In this document: one piece after another, positions 1 through 5,055 of the stretch | Layout of the letters: every line of letters begins with the position of its first letter | Numbering within the stretch: the stretch's first letter is position 1 | From: Nanobdellota archaeon | GTDB taxonomy: Archaea > Nanobdellota > Nanobdellia > Woesearchaeales > GW2011-AR15 | Direction: 5' to 3' | Assembly (NCBI GenBank): GCA_018815145.1 | Contig: JAHIYL010000224.1 | Coordinates: 1 to 5,145, forward strand | DNA length: 5,145 bases | The notes under the pieces: model-generated | The model's database searches: none | What the model was told of the DNA's origin: nothing | Seen by the model: the letters and a program-made list of their open reading frames with translations, nothing else | Position numbers and translations under genes: made by a program

Positions 1-1
1 C

Positions 2-103
2 ACCACGGCAATATTATTTTCCGTTGTGCAAACACTACGGATGAACAATATTGAGTTGCTTGATGGGTTGAAAAAAATTGCAGTAAATGCTTCAGGTCAA
101 TGA
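2..103 (+). CDS. 3' end of an interrupted-by-edge ORF, transposase-like tail (tentative)
   Basis: An open frame enters from the left edge and gives 33 residues before a TGA at 101-103. The visible peptide includes ILFSVVQTLRMNNIELLDGL. From memory of family patterns, this resembles the last helix of IS66-type transposases, where a 'LYSxIQT.k.NGinP..YL' pattern precedes the C-terminus. No catalytic residue is inside the window, so the assignment rests on that short similarity alone. The opposite strand is also open across roughly 1-100, but its translation looks less protein-like. If the call is right, the microprotein downstream sits at the edge of a mobile element. An unrelated helical C-terminus is equally possible. 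Confidence 0.45.
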   Translation, partial: TTAILFSVVQTLRMNNIELLDGLKKIAVNASGQ

Positions 104-123
104 AATATTACCTTAAAGCAAAA

Positions 124-132
124 ACCTTAAAT
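124..132 (+). promoter_or_regulatory. TATA-box candidate for the 21-residue microprotein
   Basis: ACCTTAAAT at 124-132 matches the A/T-rich archaeal TATA box. A start about 25 bases downstream (near 155) would give a leader of roughly 36 bases containing the Shine-Dalgarno at 179-186. A second A/T-rich stretch, TTATATATT at 155-163, is a rival box. It would place the transcript start inside the Shine-Dalgarno, so it is less likely. Confidence 0.45.
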
Positions 133-158
133 ATCTCTCCAGGATTATTCTAAGTTAT

Positions 159-174
159 ATATTATTGATAATAT
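159..174. repeat. 16-bp AT-only dyad in the microprotein leader
   Basis: ATATTAT-TG-ATAATAT is a perfect 7-bp inverted repeat around a 2-base centre. It ends 4 bases before the Shine-Dalgarno. As DNA it could be an operator for a dimeric regulator. As RNA it could fold only after opening the central pairs to make a loop. Palindromes of A and T are common by chance in AT-rich DNA, so a function is inferred mainly from its position. Confidence 0.4.
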
Positions 175-178
175 TGAT

Positions 179-186
179 GGAGGTGA
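179..186 (+). promoter_or_regulatory. Perfect 8-base Shine-Dalgarno (GGAGGTGA)
   Basis: GGAGGTGA is the full complement of the archaeal 16S rRNA 3' tail. It lies 5 bases before the ATG at 192. It is by far the strongest ribosome binding site in the window, where most other genes have weak sites or none. It is the main evidence that the very short frame after it is translated. Confidence 0.85.
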
Positions 187-191
187 ATATC

Positions 192-257
192 ATGGGATGC
201 TGTTGCGGATGCAAGCCAAAGCCTAAGAAGAAAAAAGGCGATGACGAAGAAAAATAA
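192..257 (+). CDS. 21-residue Cys-rich/Lys-rich microprotein
   Basis: The frame runs from ATG at 192 to TAA at 255-257 and encodes 21 residues. The N-terminus is MGCCCGC, with four cysteines at residues 3, 4, 5 and 7. The middle, KPKPKKKK (residues 8-15), is strongly basic, and the tail is GDDEEK. There is no signal peptide and no membrane helix. The unit has its own TATA candidate, a perfect Shine-Dalgarno at optimal spacing and a poly-T terminator 22 bases after the stop, so expression looks very likely despite the length. I do not recognise a family. The cysteine cluster could bind a metal ion (Zn, Cu or an Fe-S intermediate), be redox-active or be lipid-modified. The basic stretch could touch RNA, DNA or anionic lipid. 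These roles are inference. Confidence 0.7.
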   Translation: MGCCCGCKPKPKKKKGDDEEK

Positions 258-279
258 TTCAAATTTCTATTAGTATCAA

Positions 280-304
280 TTTTTTTTTTTTGTTTTTTTT
301 TTTT
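280..304 (+). terminator. Poly-T terminator of the microprotein unit
   Basis: Twelve T, one G and twelve T form an almost unbroken 25-base T tract on the plus strand, with no hairpin before it. Archaeal RNA polymerase ends transcripts at such U-runs without needing a stem. It starts 22 bases after the microprotein stop. Its last two bases are also part of the stop codon (303-305, read on minus) of the converging transporter gene. On the minus strand it reads as poly-A, so it cannot terminate the transporter transcript. Confidence 0.75.
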
Positions 305-1901
305 ACATCAGGTTCAATAGATAAACCATTAGTGTAAGGGCAATTCCGCATATGCTGGAAATGATCAGGCCCAGATGAATCATCTCTTTTCTTGATACAA
401 ATCCTGTCCCATAGATCAAGGAGAATGAAGGTATGGCGATAGGTGTCAAGGGTGATATTGCAGTTGCCATTGTGGCTGCTAGTGCAAGGAGTATCCTGTC
501 AAGTCCCAGTGATGCCGGAAGATTGAGGATTATCGGTACAAGGATGATTGTAGCAGAAGAATTATTGACAAAATTTGCCAGCAGGATCGCTAAAAAGACA
601 ATAAGCAGTATTGACAGGAATTTTGGGAGGATGAACAATACAGCAAAAAGCCTGTCTGCCATGAATGCCGCTGTTCCTGTATCAGTAAGTATTTGGCCAA
701 GCGTGAGGCCGCCTCCCACAAGCAGGAATATCTCCCAAGGTATCTTCCTTACATCATTCCATCTGAGTATCTTAAATGCAAAAAGGAGAATGGCAGCTGA
801 AAGCCCGATAATTTCTGTCCTGTAAAAATCAATAGGCAATGAAAGAACAGCACTGATCTTGCCGCCAAAGAGCCATAACAAGATTGTCGGAAAAAAAATT
901 GCCAATACTTTTTTCTGGTTCCTGTTCAGGCTGATGACAGTATCGCTTTCAATTATTTCTTGTCCGAATGACTCATCTTTTATACCATAAAATTTTACAA
1001 AGATCAAATATGCAATTATGAACAATACGATAGCTACCGGAAAACCGACAGCTGTCCAATCAAAGAATCCGAATTCCTGTGTGTTCCTGATCAAGGCGGC
1101 AGCAATAGCATAGGGGTTGGCGCCGATTATTGTCATAAGACTCAGTATCGATGCTCCAAAACCAGCGCTGAGCAAAAGCAGACCTGTGATGTTCTTTTCA
1201 GTTTTTTTCTGCAATTCGTGAGATACTGACAGAATCACAGGAATCAATAATGCCATGGTTGCAGTGTTGCTCATCCACATTCCAAGAATGCCTGCCATAA
1301 GCATATTATAGAAGAGCAGCGTCCTAAGATGGCCCTTTGACATGGAGAGCATCTTTACAGCTATCAATTTGTCGAGATTATGCTTCCTGAATGCCTGGCC
1401 AAGAATGAGTCCCGAAAGCAAGAGATAAATTATCGGATTTGAAAATGACTGGAAAGGATTGGAGTTTTTGATGAGACCCAATAGGACTGCAAGGACAGGA
1501 ATAAGGAGTGCAGTCACTATCATGCTGAGTGATTCCATCACCCAGAGAAGAGCAATGCATACAAAGAGCGCCAATGCTTTTTTGATATTTATATCTACGT
1601 TTATGGGGATGTAGAGGATAGTGAACATGGCGATTATTGGCACAAGAAGGCCAAGGTATTTCTTTATATGGTGGGGCAGCCATTCAAAAAAGAAATCCCG
1701 TCTTATGTGTTCTTCAATATCTATGATATAGTCAAACCCGTCCTTGACCAGTTTTTCAGTATTTTTTGTGAACTTCCTGAATCCAAGGGCAGGATAGAGA
1801 ATTTTTTTGATCTCTATCTGTTTGTGGATATGTGATTCAATATTCTCTATTTCAGTAATGATGGCCCTTTTATCTTCACTTTTCCTTTTTTTTTTCTTCA
1901 T
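303..1901 (-). CDS. SLC13/DASS-type sodium-coupled anion transporter
   Basis: A 532-residue polytopic membrane protein of the divalent anion:Na+ symporter family, which moves dicarboxylates, sulfate or related anions; the substrate cannot be read here. About eleven or more hydrophobic segments run from residue 82 to the C-terminus in two related halves. The first half carries the family motif SNTATMALLIP (SNT at 211-213) and GANP (260-263). The second has WEIFLLVGGGLTLGQIL (389-405) and, at the second SNT position, NNSSATIILVP (446-456), with NNS instead of SNT. TPIAIPS (486-492) lies near the substrate site. Residues 1-81 are a charged, probably helical, cytoplasmic extension that the core fold does not need and that makes the protein longer than typical bacterial members. 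The ATG at 1899-1901 has no Shine-Dalgarno but a T/A-rich promoter about 30 bases upstream, suggesting a nearly leaderless message. The codons after the start include an A10 run. The family call is firm; the substrate is open. Confidence 0.88.
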   Translation of the reverse strand: MKKKKRKSEDKRAIITEIENIESHIHKQIEIKKILYPALGFRKFTKNTEKLVKDGFDYIIDIEEHIRRDFFFEWLPHHIKKYLGLLVPIIAMFTILYIPINVDINIKKALALFVCIALLWVMESLSMIVTALLIPVLAVLLGLIKNSNPFQSFSNPIIYLLLSGLILGQAFRKHNLDKLIAVKMLSMSKGHLRTLLFYNMLMAGILGMWMSNTATMALLIPVILSVSHELQKKTEKNITGLLLLSAGFGASILSLMTIIGANPYAIAAALIRNTQEFGFFDWTAVGFPVAIVLFIIAYLIFVKFYGIKDESFGQEIIESDTVISLNRNQKKVLAIFFPTILLWLFGGKISAVLSLPIDFYRTEIIGLSAAILLFAFKILRWNDVRKIPWEIFLLVGGGLTLGQILTDTGTAAFMADRLFAVLFILPKFLSILLIVFLAILLANFVNNSSATIILVPIILNLPASLGLDRILLALAATMATAISPLTPIAIPSFSLIYGTGFVSRKEMIHLGLIISSICGIALTLMVYLLNLM

Positions 1902-1924
1902 TGAATATTGAGATGCTATCAGAG

Positions 1925-1938
1925 TTTATTTTATTTTT
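1925..1938 (-). promoter_or_regulatory. TATA-like promoter of the DASS transporter
   Basis: On minus this reads AAAAATAAAATAAA, centred about 30 bases ahead of the ATG at 1901. That would start the RNA only a few bases before the start codon, as in the other leaderless genes here. The sequence is simple and A-rich, so the exact box is uncertain. The palindromic TATA at 1994-2001 could also fire in this direction. Confidence 0.4.
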
Positions 1939-1993
1939 GTTTTTGTGTCTCATTCTCTATGATACTCCTTTTTGAGTAAGGGTTACCGAGAAA

Positions 1994-2001
1994 TTTATAT
2001 A
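1994..2001 (+). promoter_or_regulatory. TATA box of the pyruvate kinase operon
   Basis: TTTATATA, preceded by GAGAAA (possible BRE purines), is a near-consensus archaeal TATA box. A start about 25 bases on (near 2023) gives a leader of about 15 bases that still contains the GTGAGG site at 2027-2032. Its position shows that the open frame upstream of 2038 is not coding. Confidence 0.7.
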
Positions 2002-2026
2002 TTATGTGTAATTTTTGAGTTAGTAA

Positions 2027-2032
2027 GTGAGG
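2027..2032 (+). promoter_or_regulatory. Shine-Dalgarno deciding the pyruvate kinase start
   Basis: GTGAGG, a partial match to GGAGGTGA, ends 5 bases before the ATG at 2038. It favours that ATG over the in-frame TTG at 1972, which would add 22 residues absent from the family and would lie upstream of the predicted transcript start. Confidence 0.6.
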
Positions 2033-2037
2033 AATTA

Positions 2038-3423
2038 ATGAAAAAAACAAAGATTTTATGTACAATTGGTCCTGCTTCCGGAGATCGTAGCACCATATCA
2101 AAGATGATTGAATATGGCATGAATGCAGCCAGGCTCAATCTTTCACATGGCACATTTGACGAATATAAAGAACGGATAGCAAATATCAGGAAGATCTCTG
2201 ATATCCCTATCATACTTGATACAAAAGGTCCTGAAGTGAGGATCTTCCTTAAAGAAGATGTGGCTGTGAATGCGGGATATGCAATCAGGATTGGATTCAG
2301 TCCAAAAGAAGACATATTTTTAGATTTCAATTTTTACATGAAGGTAAAGGTTGGACACAGACTGTTTATTGAAGATGGCAGGATAAAATCAAAGGTCATC
2401 AAAAAAGATAAAAATTCAATCGTTGTCAAATTCACTAATTCCGGTATCATAAAAAATGCCAAAGGAATAAATCTTCCGGATACAAAGATACATCTTCCTA
2501 TTCTCCACAAAAAAGACGAGGAAGGAATAAGGTTTGCCAAAAGTGAGAATATTGATTTCATTGCTCTTTCATTTACAAGGACCAAATATGATGTGCTCCA
2601 GGTACGAAAGGCACTTGAAGGATCAGATGTTGGTATAATTGCAAAGATAGAGAATAAGGAAGGGCTTGATAATTTTGCAGATATCCTGAAAGCAGCAGAC
2701 GGAATCATGGTTGCGAGAGGGGACCTGGGAGTTGAGCTGCCTTCAGAAAAGATACCTATGATCCAGAAAAAACTGATCAATGAATGCAATCTCAAGGGCA
2801 AATTTGTTATTACAGCGACACAGATGCTGCAATCGATGATTGATTCTCCTACTCCTACAAGAGCTGAGACCAGTGATGTTGCCAATGCAATACTTGACGG
2901 GACAGATACAATAATGCTTTCAGCAGAGACCGCAATCGGAAAATATCCTGTTCTTGCAGTGAAAGAGATGTCCAGGATTGCCAAAGAAGTTGAAAAGAAT
3001 GTGACAATAAAAATTCCTGTTCCTGAAAATATGAGTGTTGCTGAAGCTATCACCCATTCAGTTCAGAGTCTGCAGGAAAGCGTCAGGATTGATAAGATAG
3101 TCTGCCTGTCGAGATCAGGTTACACAGCAAGGATGATCTCCAGGTTCAAGCTCAAGGTAGATGTGATTGCAATCACTCCAAACATATCTGTCAAAAAAAA
3201 GCTTGATATGTTCTTTGGATTGAATTCTGTGGTATACCCTGATATGCCAAACAAGGACAGGGTTCAGAATACAGCAATCTTCGCGTTAAAGCATGGTATA
3301 TTGTCGAAGAATGAGGTGGTCATGTTTACAGGAGGGATCTTCAATGTGGGAAAACCTGTGACAAACCTTATATCTATACACAAGATTTCAGATATGATTG
3401 AATATTTACAAAACACCGGCTAG
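2038..3423 (+). CDS. pyk: Pyruvate kinase
   Basis: A 461-residue cytosolic enzyme that transfers phosphate from phosphoenolpyruvate to ADP, giving pyruvate and ATP in the last step of glycolysis. The start at ATG 2038 gives the classic N-terminus KTKILCTIGPAS. Visible family residues are R32, N34 and S36 in ARLNLSHG, DTKGPEVR at 61-68, the catalytic KIENKEG (K203, E205), the metal ligand in ARGDLGVE (D229), and TATQMLQSM with T261. A B domain (about 69-150) is inserted in the barrel. The C-terminal domain (about 330-461) has the LSRSGYTARMISRFK segment (358-372) expected near the allosteric site. No extra PEP-utiliser domain is fused at the end, and the length is normal. Glu66 matches the residue linked to K+-dependent pyruvate kinases. 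The gene is divergent from the DASS carrier and sits 3 bases before the next membrane gene. Confidence 0.97.
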   Translation: MKKTKILCTIGPASGDRSTISKMIEYGMNAARLNLSHGTFDEYKERIANIRKISDIPIILDTKGPEVRIFLKEDVAVNAGYAIRIGFSPKEDIFLDFNFYMKVKVGHRLFIEDGRIKSKVIKKDKNSIVVKFTNSGIIKNAKGINLPDTKIHLPILHKKDEEGIRFAKSENIDFIALSFTRTKYDVLQVRKALEGSDVGIIAKIENKEGLDNFADILKAADGIMVARGDLGVELPSEKIPMIQKKLINECNLKGKFVITATQMLQSMIDSPTPTRAETSDVANAILDGTDTIMLSAETAIGKYPVLAVKEMSRIAKEVEKNVTIKIPVPENMSVAEAITHSVQSLQESVRIDKIVCLSRSGYTARMISRFKLKVDVIAITPNISVKKKLDMFFGLNSVVYPDMPNKDRVQNTAIFALKHGILSKNEVVMFTGGIFNVGKPVTNLISIHKISDMIEYLQNTG

Positions 3424-3426
3424 AAG

Positions 3427-3999
3427 ATGGATGAAGACAAATACAGGCGGATGAGGACAGATGTCAGATATAAGAAGAAACTTAAGAAAGAGACTTTGTA
3501 CCTGATGTTCGGTATTTTTTTTGTCATGCTGCTCCTTTCATTGATCTTTCATTGGAGCGTGTTCATCATCCTGACCATCATCGGCCTTTCTGCAGCAATC
3601 AATTATTCCACCAATCTCCTTACTTTTAGGGTTGACACAGGACAGGAGTTCTTTTTCAGCATCCTGGTAACCAGGGCATTCGGCCTGCACTATGGGATAC
3701 TGCTCATCATCATTGCAGAATTTCTGCCTGACCTAATCACTGCCAGGCTTGATAAGGATACCATGTTTTCGATCATCATATCTGTCTTCTTAAATATGAT
3801 AGCCAATGGTCTTGTAACAGTCCCTTTTGTTACAATCGGCCTAATTCTAACAACAGTCAAATTCATACTGATGATTATCCTGGATCTGATGTTCGGATTT
3901 GATCTTCAGGAGATGGTGTGTGAGACAGGTTTTAATTTTGTCATCAATCTGATATTATTTGCAGGTTTTGGCCAGATGTTCATGGCCTTGTTGATATAG
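3427..3999 (+). CDS. 190-residue polytopic membrane protein, family not recognised
   Basis: The ATG at 3427 follows the pyruvate kinase TAG by 3 bases, and there is no clear Shine-Dalgarno, so it is probably co-transcribed and translationally coupled. A charged cytoplasmic N-terminus (1-22; KYRRMR, KKKLKK) leads into about five hydrophobic segments: roughly 24-41, 43-60, 75-100, 112-155 (probably two helices) and 168-189. Polar residues inside or beside them include T62-N63, R83, E98, D102 and N128. EFLPDLITARLDKD (98-111) is the most distinctive loop. Size and layout recall small integral membrane subunits such as ECF S-components or MreD-like proteins, but no signature supports either. Operon position suggests a link to pyruvate kinase or to its expression conditions only. 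Confidence 0.85.
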   Translation: MDEDKYRRMRTDVRYKKKLKKETLYLMFGIFFVMLLLSLIFHWSVFIILTIIGLSAAINYSTNLLTFRVDTGQEFFFSILVTRAFGLHYGILLIIIAEFLPDLITARLDKDTMFSIIISVFLNMIANGLVTVPFVTIGLILTTVKFILMIILDLMFGFDLQEMVCETGFNFVINLILFAGFGQMFMALLI

Positions 4000-4000
4000 T

Positions 4001-4345
4001 CTAGAATAATTTTAGAGAACCAGTCAATTTGTCAATGTATTCTTCTTTGTCAGGACCAATGGCTCCGCAGGTCACTGTGCCGGGTTCAACAACTGTCCTT
4101 CCTGCATCAGTTATGACAGAAGTAGACATGCCTGAATTTTTTGCTTCCTGGATATACTTATAGAGATCCTTTTCATCCTGTACTTTTACGACAATCTTGC
4201 CCATGCCGAGTGCCCGCCATTTTTTTACCAGAGTCTTGTCTGATTTCAGCACAGCATCGACACTAGCATGAGCAGCCTGTGCAGCCATCTTCCCTTTTGG
4301 GAGCTTCAGGTCAGCACGGATGAGTATGACTTGCTTGTATTCCAT
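4001..4345 (-). CDS. pth2: Peptidyl-tRNA hydrolase, Pth2 type
   Basis: A 114-residue cytosolic enzyme that cleaves the ester bond of peptidyl-tRNAs dropped by the ribosome, recycling the tRNA. It is the archaeal/eukaryotic Pth2 fold, not the bacterial Pth. Signatures are KGKMAAQAAHASVDA (17-31), KIVVKV (50-55), and DAGRTVVEPGTVTCGAIGP (80-98), which contains the conserved aspartate D80 and the PGT-T block. It is a complete domain of normal length. The start is ATG at 4343-4345; another ATG 4 bases upstream is out of frame. No Shine-Dalgarno is present; the TATA candidate at 4370-4377 lies about 28 bases ahead, so the message is probably leaderless. Its stop lies one base from the stop of the converging membrane gene. 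Confidence 0.96.
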   Translation of the reverse strand: MEYKQVILIRADLKLPKGKMAAQAAHASVDAVLKSDKTLVKKWRALGMGKIVVKVQDEKDLYKYIQEAKNSGMSTSVITDAGRTVVEPGTVTCGAIGPDKEEYIDKLTGSLKLF

Positions 4346-4354
4346 TCATATAGA

Positions 4355-4978
4355 CTAATTGGGGGTGCAATTTAAATGTTTTTGTTCTGTATCAAGTACC
4401 TTTAAAAGTGATATTGAAATAATAATTGAGTTTGCGAGATAAATAAGGTAGATTTCTGGAGCATCAATCATCTTAAGATAGTAGATATAAATTAAGATGA
4501 CAGAAAGCACCAACGAAATAAATAAGTGTGTTTTAGTATTCTTGGCAATAAATTTCTTATTCTCTGCCTCCAGTTCCTTTTTATCAGTTTTTTGGTTTTT
4601 CTTATTTCTGATTTGCCATATCAAAAATACAATAGGTAATAAATACATTGTATAGATAATAATCTTAAGAGTTTCAAACCCAAAGGAATCCAAGATGTAT
4701 TTAACTGGATAGCCCAAAATGATAATGAATATCTCAAAACCAAGCACAAAATATATGAGGACAATAATTGTAGTATCATCGACTATTTGAGAGAAGTGCA
4801 ATGCCATCATAAGAAAGCCAAGATAGAACAATGTTCCAATTATTATTGGGATGGTATAGTTTTCTGCCTCAATTAATGACTCGCAGAATTGAACTGTAGT
4901 AAAGCATGATACAATAAATCCAATTACTAATGTTATGGCAAGAGTAAATATGATATATGATGCCTTAAGCTTGTCCAT
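4355..4978 (-). CDS. Six-helix membrane protein of unknown function
   Basis: I do not recognise a family. From the ATG at 4976-4978 (MDKLKASYII) the product is 207 residues; an in-frame GTG at 5000-5002 would add 8 residues. Neither start has a Shine-Dalgarno. Each has an A/T-rich box about 28 bases upstream, so the choice is open. Counting from the GTG, hydrophobic segments lie near 16-36, 50-70, 77-98, 111-131, 157-176 and 184-201. Between the fourth and fifth is a highly charged loop (132-152; NKKNQKTDKKELEAENKK), presumably cytoplasmic. Acidic residues D75 and D76 sit just before helix three. There are no catalytic motifs. The coding DNA is visibly more AT-rich than pyruvate kinase or pth2, which fits a lineage-specific or recently acquired gene. 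It ends 9 bases before pth2 on the same strand. Confidence 0.8.
   Translation of the reverse strand: MDKLKASYIIFTLAITLVIGFIVSCFTTVQFCESLIEAENYTIPIIIGTLFYLGFLMMALHFSQIVDDTTIIVLIYFVLGFEIFIIILGYPVKYILDSFGFETLKIIIYTMYLLPIVFLIWQIRNKKNQKTDKKELEAENKKFIAKNTKTHLFISLVLSVILIYIYYLKMIDAPEIYLIYLANSIIISISLLKVLDTEQKHLNCTPN
4370..4377 (-). promoter_or_regulatory. TATA-box candidate for pth2 inside the upstream gene
   Basis: ATTTAAAT is centred about 28 bases before the pth2 ATG and predicts a start near 4347, giving almost no leader. It lies within the last codons of the upstream membrane gene (stop 4355-4357). So pth2 may have its own promoter even though the two genes are only 9 bases apart and may also share read-through transcripts. 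Confidence 0.45.
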
Positions 4979-5024
4979 TATTTGGATTATATTGGCTGTC
5001 ACTTAAATATTTTTTTGATAGTCA

Positions 5025-5034
5025 TTATAAATAT
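5025..5034 (+). promoter_or_regulatory. TATA box of the tRNA-Arg gene, possibly bidirectional
   Basis: TTATAAATAT is centred about 26 bases before the mature 5' end of the tRNA at 5056, the expected archaeal spacing, so transcription would begin almost at the tRNA itself. Read on minus it gives ATATTTATAA, about 28 bases ahead of the GTG at 5002 of the membrane gene, so one box could serve both directions. Confidence 0.6.
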
Positions 5035-5055
5035 ATTCTACTACCTATGATTCAT

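Noticed and set aside
433..825. 130-codon plus-strand open frame
   Set aside because: It lies antisense within the DASS transporter, whose family motifs fix the minus-strand frame; no ribosome site or recognisable protein.
1378..1683. 101-codon minus-strand open frame
   Set aside because: Same strand but a different frame inside the transporter's membrane helices; low-complexity Cys/His/Pro-rich translation and no start signals.
2334..3053. 239-codon minus-strand open frame opposite pyruvate kinase (also 1995-2330)
   Set aside because: Mirror frames of a highly conserved enzyme; the Ser/Ile-rich translation is typical of antisense shadows.
4347..4349. Alternative ATG four bases upstream of the pth2 start
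   Set aside because: It is out of frame with the Pth2 motifs; the in-frame ATG at 4343-4345 gives the standard N-terminus.
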